In this document: positions 15,905 through 21,378 of the stretch, in pieces
Position numbering within the stretch: position 1 is the first letter of the stretch
How the letters are laid out: each line of letters opens with the position of its first letter
Source of the DNA: CAVSWN01 sp046728115
GTDB lineage: Bacteria > Acidobacteriota > Vicinamibacteria > Vicinamibacterales > CAVVIG01
Direction: 5' to 3'
Length of the DNA stretch: 21,378 bases
Assembly (NCBI GenBank): GCA_046728115.1
Contig: JBKPDW010000416.1
Span: 1-21,378, forward strand
Position numbers and translations under genes: made by a program
The notes under the pieces: generated by a model
The model's input: the letters and a program-made list of their open reading frames with translations, nothing else
What the model was told of the DNA's origin: nothing
The model's database searches: none

Positions 15905-17089
15905 TCACCGGGATTCGAGCGGCTGGTACCGCTGCGGATACGGCGGGCCGACGTATTCCGCGCGCGGCCGTATCAAGCGATTGTTCGCATATTGCTCGAG
16001 GACGTGAGCCGTCCAGCCCGAGATCCGGCTGACGGCGAAGATTGGCGTGAACAGCTCCACCTCGATGCCGAGCGCGTAATACGTGGATGCAGAGTAGAAG
16101 TCCACGTTGGCGTTCAGCTTCTTTTCAGATTTCACCAGCGCTTCGATGCGCTGTGACATCTGGTACCACACCGGTTGGTTGATCCGCTGGCCCAGATCCC
16201 GCGACATCTCGCGCAGGTGCGTCGCGCGCGGATCTTCGGTGTGGTACACGCGATGGCCGAAGCCTGGAATCTTCTCCTTGCGCGCCAGCCTGGCGCGAAT
16301 CACCTCTTCCGCCTTTTCGGGCGCGGCGGTCGGCCCGATCTCGAACAGCAGCCGCATTACGTCAGCGTTCGCGCCGCCGTGCAGCGGTCCTTTCAGCGTG
16401 CCGACGGCCGCGACGATCGCCGAGTGGATGTCGGTCAGCGTGGCAGCGGCGACGCGCGCGGCGAAGGTGGATGCGTTCAGCTCGTGGTCGGCGTGCAGCA
16501 CCAGCGCGACGTCGAACGCCCGCGTGGCCAGACCGCTCGGCCGTTCTCCGGTGAGCATGTACAGAAAATTCGCGGCGTGGCCGAGTACCGGATCCGGGGC
16601 TAGCGGTCCGCCGCCCTTCTGCATTCGGCCCATCGTGGCCACGATCGAGCTGATTTGCGCCGTCAGCCGGATGGCTTTGCGATAGTTGGCCTGCGGTGAG
16701 TTGTCCGAGGCGTCCGGATCGTAGTGCCCCAGCGCCGACGTGAGCGTCCGGAGCATGTCCATGCCGTCAGCCTTCGACTGCGTTCGGGCCGATCGACCGT
16801 CGGTCGAAGGGTCACCGGCTGGCAACGAACGCATCAGCCGGAGCACGGGCTCGGGAATCGCCCGCGCGGCACTGAGCTGCGACTGCAGATCGCCGAGCTC
16901 GGCGCGCGTCGGCAGGCGGCGGTGCCATAGCAGGTAGCACACCTCCTCGAACGTGGCGTGCCGCGCGAGATCGTGGATGTCGTACCCGCAGTACGCCAGG
17001 ACCCCACGGTCGCCGTCGAGATAACAGATCTCAGACGCCGTCGCGACGGTGTCTTCGAGCCCCGCTTTGGGCTTTGCCGCCGTTGTCAT
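15905..17089 (-). CDS. gltA: Citrate synthase (or 2-methylcitrate synthase), with an in-frame 15-codon insertion
   Basis: 394 residues; the enzyme condenses acetyl-CoA and oxaloacetate. Catalytic residues are visible: H202 in LHADHELNAS, H237 in KGPLHGGAN and D330 in NVDFYSAS, plus H279/R280 in GFGHRVY. The length is near the smaller archaeal/Gram-positive-like citrate synthases of about 370-385 residues; methylcitrate synthase cannot be excluded by sequence alone. Residues 94-108 (PSTDGRSARTQSKAD) are extra compared with the usual short loop between the LP and MDVLRT motifs. This insert is encoded by a palindromic DNA segment and is probably tolerated as a surface loop. Start ATG 17089 is ten bases after the stop of the small membrane protein gene, with GGCGGA as a possible ribosome site. 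Confidence 0.94.
   Translation of the reverse strand: MTTAAKPKAGLEDTVATASEICYLDGDRGVLAYCGYDIHDLARHATFEEVCYLLWHRRLPTRAELGDLQSQLSAARAIPEPVLRLMRSLPAGDPSTDGRSARTQSKADGMDMLRTLTSALGHYDPDASDNSPQANYRKAIRLTAQISSIVATMGRMQKGGGPLAPDPVLGHAANFLYMLTGERPSGLATRAFDVALVLHADHELNASTFAARVAAATLTDIHSAIVAAVGTLKGPLHGGANADVMRLLFEIGPTAAPEKAEEVIRARLARKEKIPGFGHRVYHTEDPRATHLREMSRDLGQRINQPVWYQMSQRIEALVKSEKKLNANVDFYSASTYYALGIEVELFTPIFAVSRISGWTAHVLEQYANNRLIRPRAEYVGPPYPQRYQPLESR
16766..16814. repeat. Palindromic miniature element inserted in frame in gltA
   Basis: Inverted arms CCTTCGAC (16771-16778) and GTCGAAGG (16803-16810) enclose 24 bases that contain a second small palindrome (CGACCG T CGGTCG at 16794-16806). The unit is flanked by a direct repeat GTCA at 16766-16769 and 16811-16814. 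From one GTCA to the other is exactly 45 bases, so removal of element plus one repeat restores the reading LPAGDGMDMLRT, which fits the family. The structure is what insertion of a small palindromic repeat with a 4-base target duplication would leave. Confidence 0.6.
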
Positions 17090-17099
17090 TTTCCGCCGA

Positions 17100-17534
17100 T
17101 CATACTCCCAGCGGCTTGCGGGCGAGTGCGCCGGGCTTGTAAACGGTCCCAATCACAGCGCCCACGAGTACCCACTCGACGAACCCCGCGATGGCTATGT
17201 ACAACCCGAGCGTCGAGTCGATGTTGAGCACCGCGTAGTTGACGAGACCACTGTAGCCGAGCGCGAAAAGACCGAGCACGACGCCGAATCGCACGCCTTC
17301 GCGCGGCCCCGCCCCGCCTTCGTACCCCTTGGCGTAGATATAGGCGGCGGCGAGGGCTGCCAGGAAGACGCCGCCGAACAGAATGGGCATGTAGCTCGTG
17401 TCCGCGGCCGGCCGATAGACGCCCGGGAACCGGGCGAACTCGCTGGTCAGCACGTTGCCGTATATGACGAATCCGTACACGGCATCGACAATGGTGCCCG
17501 CGACCGCCGCGATGGTGATTCGACCGTAATTCAT
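17100..17534 (-). CDS. Small four-helix membrane protein of unknown function
   Basis: 144 residues with four predicted membrane segments (about 5-27, 47-70, 83-102 and 107-131). The N terminus MNYGRITIAAVAGTIVDAVYG is conserved-looking, followed by a loop with EFARFPGVYRPAADTSYMP. I do not recognise a named family with certainty; it could belong to one of the small DUF membrane families. ATG 17534 is chosen because AAGGAGCTGCTT gives a perfectly placed ribosome site, whereas the open frame upstream reads through repeat-rich DNA. It ends ten bases before the citrate synthase ATG on the same strand, so the two are probably co-transcribed. Confidence 0.8.
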   Translation of the reverse strand: MNYGRITIAAVAGTIVDAVYGFVIYGNVLTSEFARFPGVYRPAADTSYMPILFGGVFLAALAAAYIYAKGYEGGAGPREGVRFGVVLGLFALGYSGLVNYAVLNIDSTLGLYIAIAGFVEWVLVGAVIGTVYKPGALARKPLGV

Positions 17535-17573
17535 AAGCAGCTCCTTTTTGAGAACGCTAGAATCTGCCACCAA

Positions 17574-17604
17574 ATTACGAAAACACGAAACAAAAAACAA
17601 TTCG
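17574..17604. repeat. Degenerate ACGAAAACACGAAAC word tract
   Basis: The sequence from 17574 to 17604 repeats ACGAAA-type words. On the minus strand it reads TTTCGTGTTTTCGTAAT, using the same TTTCGTG word as the tract before lepA at 15846-15870. It lies 40 bases upstream of the small membrane protein gene. Confidence 0.4.
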
Positions 17605-17639
17605 TCTTGCGGACGTGGTTTCGGCTGGCTCCGTGGCGG

Positions 17640-17732
17640 CGGTCTGCCCTTCGCCAGAGCAGATTGGCGCGTGAACCTTCGCTTCAGCGAGCGGAGCTTG
17701 CCAGGGCGAGGCGCCAGCGGCGCGCGAAGGCC
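17640..17732. repeat. Imperfect palindromic GC-rich element after the DUF362 gene
   Basis: CCTTCGC at 17676-17682 pairs with GCGAAGG at 17724-17730, with a GC-rich core (GCGAGCGGAGCTTGCC, GGCGAGGCGCC, GCGGCGC) between. A further CCCTTCGCCA copy of the arm lies at 17647. The element fills most of the space between the DUF362 stop and the small membrane protein. Its ends share CCTTCG/CGAAGG with the palindrome inside gltA. It could also act as a transcript 3' end structure for the DUF362 gene. Confidence 0.45.
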
Positions 17733-17735
17733 GTC

Positions 17736-18905
17736 TTAATGAATTCTGGTCGAGGAGGGAATCGGCGTTGCCGGCATCGCTTCCGGACCGACCGGGCTCG
17801 CCTGCGGGCCCATCTGCGCGTAGCGGAGGAACAGCTGTCCCCACTCGGTCGTCTCGCACCAGCGTTCGAACACGCGCCGATCGACGAGCGGCCAGCGATA
17901 GAAATCGTGGTAGACGTCGCTCGCGAGAATGAATCCGTTGACGAGCGGCGTGCGGAAGAACAGGTTCTGGAATCGCTTCAGGGGACCAAACCAGATAAGG
18001 TCCCCGCCGCCGATTCGAACGAGATTCTTTCCGACGTGGAACCGCCAGTTCTCTTTCGCCGCGTCGACATCGCCGACGATCTCGATCTGCCGCGGATCGC
18101 CAACGCCAAGGCCATCCTCCTGAGCCAGGCGGATGTAGTCGATCGACATCGGATCGAACCCCATCATCTTCGCCGAGACGGCGTCGATCGCCACCTGATC
18201 GGAAGAGGCCAGCATCACGTTCTTCACCACCGGATACATCGTGCGGGGGCCGGGGCCGTTGCCGGCAGTCGTCCCGTCCATGATCGCGAAGAGCCCCGAG
18301 TGGATTTCTTTCTGGATCGCCAGGAGGTCCACGAGAGTCTCATGGATCCACGAATGCGTGTAGTGCCGCCGCGTGTTCAGCAAGCCCCCGAACGCGTTCT
18401 TCATCGCCCCGGTCGTCGTCGTATAGATGTGACACTTCGTCGTCGGCAGGTGCACGATGTTCTTCCCGAAGAAGTAGTCGGGAATGTGAATGCCTTCGGG
18501 GAAGATGCGCTTGAGCACGCGCATCCGGGCTTTCGGCTCGAACCGCACCCACGTCATGTCCTCGTCCTTGAAGTTGTAGAGGACCGGGATGCCGTAACGC
18601 TTGAAGATCGGCACGTAGTGGTTCAGGTCTTCGCCTTTGAACGCGTTGGTGACGACCGTCTTGTTCTGGACGCACACCTGATCGGTGAAGCCGCGGCCGG
18701 CGAGCGCGCGAATCGTGCCTTCCAGTTGCCACGGCGTGGTGTTGGCCGCCGGAAACGGGAAGTGCCAGGAGATGTTGTCTTTGAGAATCGTCGTCTTGTT
18801 GCGCGCCAGCGCGTCGGACACACGAGCGAGGTCGAGCAGGCGATCGATGTCGGAAAGAATCCCGTCGGGTGTGACTCGGAGGACGGCGACTGTGGACCTG
18901 GACAC
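17736..18905 (-). CDS. DUF362 family protein
   Basis: 389 residues from GTG 18905, two bases after the glycosyltransferase stop. DUF362 proteins are widespread and poorly characterised; some carry ferredoxin domains, but none is seen here. Family features are the STVAVLRV start, VHLPTTKCHIYTTTTGAMKN at 151-170 (followed by AFGGLLNTRRHYTH), LFAIMDGTTAGNGPGPR at 205-221 and MLASSDQVAIDAVSAKMMG at 231-249. The C terminus (about 300-389) is unique and ends in a Pro/Ser-rich tail. No signal peptide or membrane helix is evident. The close spacing behind the GT2 gene indicates one transcript and suggests a role in the same polysaccharide or envelope process; the reaction is unknown. Confidence 0.85.
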   Translation of the reverse strand: MSRSTVAVLRVTPDGILSDIDRLLDLARVSDALARNKTTILKDNISWHFPFPAANTTPWQLEGTIRALAGRGFTDQVCVQNKTVVTNAFKGEDLNHYVPIFKRYGIPVLYNFKDEDMTWVRFEPKARMRVLKRIFPEGIHIPDYFFGKNIVHLPTTKCHIYTTTTGAMKNAFGGLLNTRRHYTHSWIHETLVDLLAIQKEIHSGLFAIMDGTTAGNGPGPRTMYPVVKNVMLASSDQVAIDAVSAKMMGFDPMSIDYIRLAQEDGLGVGDPRQIEIVGDVDAAKENWRFHVGKNLVRIGGGDLIWFGPLKRFQNLFFRTPLVNGFILASDVYHDFYRWPLVDRRVFERWCETTEWGQLFLRYAQMGPQASPVGPEAMPATPIPSSTRIH

Positions 18906-18907
18906 GA

Positions 18908-20407
18908 TTAGCTTCGGGCCTTCTGCAGACCGGCGGCGACCACGTCGGAATCTCCGGCGTACTGCTGAACGATGGACAGAAGTCCAGTGTAAAGGAAGCC
19001 GATCTGGAAGAGCATCAGAAACGGCACGGTTGCATAGATCTGATTCGCCAGCGCGTAGAAGATCGTCGAGGTGAAGTACAGCCCGAGCGCCAGCTCGATG
19101 AGCGGCTGGACGGCGACCGCTTGGCGATACTTTTTCCCCACCCACTCGTCCGAATCGCCCTCGATGCGGTACTTCGGAGTTCGCGTGAATTCGCTCTGCT
19201 TGTTGAACAGCGCCTCGATCACGGCGCGCGTGTTGTTGATCGAAAGGCCGATGCCGATGGACATCAGGAACGGCAGGTACTTGATGCGCGTCCACCAGTC
19301 GCGGTGAATCTCGCGCTGACACACCATGTAGAAGTTGCAAACCGAAAACGTCGCCGCGAAGAACAGCGGCACGTCAATCAGCAGCATCTCGTACCAGCCC
19401 ATGTTGTAGCGGATCACCATCGCCGGAAACATCAGAACCGACAGCACGCACATGAACGGGTAGTTGAAATTCGCCGTGAGGTGGAAGAATGCTTCAGCCT
19501 TCACGGCAAACGCCACATCCGCGCGAAGGATACGCGGTAACAGCTTCTTGCACGTCTGGATCGAGCCCTTGGCCCAACGGAATTGCTGCGACTTGAACGC
19601 GTTCATCTCGACGGGGACTTCGGCCGGCGCGATGACGTCGGAGAGGAACACGAAGCGCCAGCCCCGCAGTTGCGCCCGATAACTGAGATCGAGATCCTCG
19701 GTCAGCGTATCGTGTTGCCAGCCGCCCGCATCGTCGATGGCGGTTCGCCGCCAGATGCCCGCCGTGCCGTTGAAGTTGAAAAAGCGCCCGCTGCGGTTCC
19801 GGCCGCCGTGCTCGAGGACGAAGTGCGCGTCGAGCAGAATCGACTGGATTTTCGTGAGCAGCGAGTAGTCCTGGTTGACGTGACCCCAGCGCGCCTGAAC
19901 CATGCCGACTTTCGGATCCTTGAAGTGCGGCAGGAGGCGGATCAGGAAGTCGTGCGTCGGAATGAAATCCGCATCGAAGATCGCGATGAACTGGCCGCGG
20001 GCGCAGCGCAGCCCCGCCTCGAGCGCCCCTGCCTTGAAGCCGGTTCGATCCGTCCGGTTCAGGTATTTGATGTCGACACCCTCGTCCGCAAATCGCCGGA
20101 CCGTCAGCTCAGCAATGCCGCGTGTCTCGTCGGTTGAATCGTCGAGCACCTGGATCTCCAAGCGATCACGCGGATAGTCGATGCGGCAAACTGCTTCGAT
20201 CAGCCGGTCCGCTACGTACATCTCGTTGTAAAGCGGCAGCTGGATCGTCACCACCGGCATCGGGTCGGGCGCTGGCCCAGCCTTGGGTTCGTTCCCGCGG
20301 TTCCGCAGGTAGAGGTACACGAGGTAGTACCGATGCCAACCGTAAATCGCGAGGACAATGAGGACGAAGAAGTACGTGGTGAGGGTGAAGGTCTCAGCAG
20401 GCGTCAT
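18908..20407 (-). CDS. Membrane GT2 glycosyltransferase, cellulose-synthase-like (CESA/CslA type)
   Basis: 499 residues from ATG 20407. A short first helix (about 8-30) anchors the protein. The GT-A domain follows: PVVTIQLPLYNE at 51-62, DDST with D89/D90, DAD at 145-147, TEDLD at 236-240 (catalytic D238) and QQFRW at 274-278. This D,D,D,QxxRW pattern is the processive beta-glycosyltransferase signature (cellulose, mannan, hyaluronan-type synthases). C-terminal membrane segments lie at about 312-332, 340-362, 376-390 and 435-480. It probably makes or exports a beta-linked polysaccharide or lipid-linked glycan; the sugar is unknown. A TTG at 20422 is also in frame but falls on the predicted transcription start, so the ATG is preferred. 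No clear ribosome site is visible. Confidence 0.92.
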   Translation of the reverse strand: MTPAETFTLTTYFFVLIVLAIYGWHRYYLVYLYLRNRGNEPKAGPAPDPMPVVTIQLPLYNEMYVADRLIEAVCRIDYPRDRLEIQVLDDSTDETRGIAELTVRRFADEGVDIKYLNRTDRTGFKAGALEAGLRCARGQFIAIFDADFIPTHDFLIRLLPHFKDPKVGMVQARWGHVNQDYSLLTKIQSILLDAHFVLEHGGRNRSGRFFNFNGTAGIWRRTAIDDAGGWQHDTLTEDLDLSYRAQLRGWRFVFLSDVIAPAEVPVEMNAFKSQQFRWAKGSIQTCKKLLPRILRADVAFAVKAEAFFHLTANFNYPFMCVLSVLMFPAMVIRYNMGWYEMLLIDVPLFFAATFSVCNFYMVCQREIHRDWWTRIKYLPFLMSIGIGLSINNTRAVIEALFNKQSEFTRTPKYRIEGDSDEWVGKKYRQAVAVQPLIELALGLYFTSTIFYALANQIYATVPFLMLFQIGFLYTGLLSIVQQYAGDSDVVAAGLQKARS

Positions 20408-20428
20408 GTTATACGAGCGCAATCATTT

Positions 20429-20457
20429 ATATTACTGACGGGTTCCAGTGGCGTCAA
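20429..20457 (-). promoter_or_regulatory. Sigma70-type promoter for the GT2-DUF362 operon
   Basis: On the minus strand, TTGACG (20457-20452) and TAATAT (20434-20429) are separated by exactly 17 bases. Transcription would begin near 20422, about 15 bases before ATG 20407. In this GC-rich sequence such a match is unlikely by chance. The -35 lies inside codons 2-4 of the divergent larB gene. Confidence 0.65.
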
Positions 20458-21209
20458 ACAAACAGCTGCACCAGTTGCTCCAGCAAGTCGCACGCGGCGA
20501 ACTCGACGTTGACACCGCGCACCACCGGCTCGTTCAAGCCGTGCGCGCGCAACCCTTCGAAGATCTGGGGTTCGCGCGGGTCGATCATCATCGCGCCCAC
20601 CGCCAGGGCTTCCCCGAAGTCGTTCTCGGGTTAGGCAAAACGCCTGCCCAGATCGCTGCGATCGCCGCCGAGATAGTCGGCCGCGGTTCGACGTTGCTCG
20701 TCACCCGTGCCGAGCCGGACGCCTACGACGCCGTTCGTGAACGGGTGCCCGACGCCACCTATCATCCAGACGCCAAAGTGATCGCGTTCCGGCAGCAGGA
20801 TATCGCGCGCGGCGCAGGAACGATCGCTGTGGCGGCCGCGGGCACATCGGATATTCCGGTCGCCGACGAGGCGGCGGTCACCGCCGAGGTCATGGGCAAC
20901 GATGTATGCCGCTTGTACGATGTCGGCATCGCCGGACTGCACCGGCTGCTGCGCGAACGCCAGCGTCTGGAATCGGCGCGCGTCATCATTGCGGTTGCCG
21001 GGATGGAAGGAGCGTTGCCCAGCGTGATCGCGGGTCTGGTCAGCGTGCCGGTAATTGCTGTACCCACGAGCGTCGGCTACGGAGCCTCGTTCGGCGGCAT
21101 CGCCGCGCTGTTGGGCATGTTGAACAGCTGTGCGTCCGGCGTCTCTGTGGTCAACATCGATAACGGTTTCGGCGCCGCAACCATCGCGAGCCTGATCAAT
21201 CACCTTTAG
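20448..21209 (+). CDS. larB: LarB, nickel-pincer nucleotide cofactor biosynthesis (pyridinium-3,5-biscarboxylate mononucleotide synthase)
   Basis: 253 residues, the family length. LarB carboxylates nicotinic acid adenine dinucleotide and hydrolyses the phosphoanhydride to give P2CMN, the precursor of the Ni-pincer cofactor of lactate racemase and related enzymes. Visible motifs are DHHRAHRQGFPEVVLG at 46-61, AGTSDIPVADEA at 131-142, AGMEGALPSV at 184-193 and NSCASGVSVVNIDNGFGAA at 226-244. E187 and C228 have the same spacing as the catalytic Glu and the substrate-binding Cys of Lactobacillus LarB. GTG 20448 begins 40 bases from the divergent GT2 start. larA, larC and larE are not in the window, although a partner could lie beyond the right edge. 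Confidence 0.94.
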   Translation: MASNKQLHQLLQQVARGELDVDTAHHRLVQAVRAQPFEDLGFARVDHHRAHRQGFPEVVLGLGKTPAQIAAIAAEIVGRGSTLLVTRAEPDAYDAVRERVPDATYHPDAKVIAFRQQDIARGAGTIAVAAAGTSDIPVADEAAVTAEVMGNDVCRLYDVGIAGLHRLLRERQRLESARVIIAVAGMEGALPSVIAGLVSVPVIAVPTSVGYGASFGGIAALLGMLNSCASGVSVVNIDNGFGAATIASLINHL

Positions 21210-21218
21210 GTCGGGCAA

Positions 21219-21274
21219 GCACCCGGCACCTGGCACTGTGGCACCCGGCACCAGGCACGTAGCACCCAGCACTA
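21219..21274. repeat. Three tandem degenerate GCACCCGGCACC units after larB
   Basis: GCACCCGGCACCTGGCACTGTG (21219-21240, written here as two words GCACCCGGCACC and TGGCACTGTG) is followed by GCACCCGGCACCAGGCACGTA (21241-21261) and a shortened GCACCCAGCACTA (21262-21274). The unit is 21-22 bases and is itself built of GCACC words. It begins nine bases after the larB stop. The remaining 104 bases to the window edge show no gene I can support. Confidence 0.65.
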
Positions 21275-21378
21275 AAGTTATATGGCTCAGTATGCCAAGA
21301 ATGCGCTATCATTAACGGTTTACCGAAAGCCGGTCAGGCAACCCTTCTCGGCCTTCACTTATGCAGCCAGGCACGCAT

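Noticed and set aside
17049..18911. A 620-codon open frame on the plus strand across the DUF362 gene and the small membrane protein
   Set aside because: It lies antisense to conserved genes, has a charged Arg/Asp/His-rich composition typical of shadow frames, and crosses the intergenic palindrome.
20545..20560. CCTTCGAAG palindrome inside larB as another mobile repeat
   Set aside because: Only a short self-complementary stretch, with no arms, flanking direct repeat or extra residues in the protein.
21275..21378. Possible promoter (TATCAT at 21307) and an ATG at 21361 as the start of a next gene
   Set aside because: No suitable -35, no ribosome site, and only six codons before the window ends.

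Overview
This window reads as a stretch of GC-rich bacterial chromosome, not a mobile island. About 19 genes are packed closely, often overlapping by 1-31 bases, and roughly half appear to start with GTG. The mixture (a secreted carboxypeptidase-regulatory-like plus TPR protein, a stand-alone formimino-THF cyclodeaminase after hutI, a DUF362 protein paired with a membrane glycosyltransferase, DivIVA, and word-like repeats between genes) suggests an Acidobacteriota-type soil or sediment bacterium, perhaps Vicinamibacteria. That placement is inference; no rRNA or tRNA is present to test it.

Left part (1-4.4 kb): the last codons of an unknown gene overlap by ATGA with a large polytopic membrane protein that has a C-terminal discoidin-like domain. 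It converges on a minus-strand pair, an RlmI-type rRNA methyltransferase followed by an AlkD-like DNA glycosylase, coupled by a GTGA overlap.

Plus-strand block (4.4-12.8 kb): rpiB-glyA-dinG overlap end to end. After a 225-base gap with repeated words come a secreted TPR protein and yggS. After a second gap with REP-like palindromes come divIVA-yggU-hutI and, 43 bases on, fchA. HutI and FchA are two steps of histidine-to-folate one-carbon flow and GlyA is another folate one-carbon enzyme. HutH, HutU and the formiminotransferase are not here.

Minus-strand block (12.8-20.4 kb), in direction of transcription: a cellulose-synthase-like GT2 and a DUF362 protein behind a good sigma70-type promoter; a 4-TM protein of unknown function followed 10 bases later by citrate synthase; then lepA-lepB-DUF4845-like. 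Plus-strand larB (nickel-pincer cofactor synthesis) is divergent from the GT2 gene, and the GT2 promoter -35 lies inside the first larB codons.

The most notable observation is in the citrate synthase gene. A 41-base palindromic segment flanked by a 4-base direct repeat (GTCA) looks like a miniature repeat that inserted in frame, adding exactly 15 codons with its target duplication. A similar CCTTCG...CGAAGG-ended element lies about 0.9 kb away between genes. Several intergenic gaps also hold short degenerate word repeats that differ in sequence from gap to gap. No CRISPR array, transposase, prophage or RNA gene was seen.
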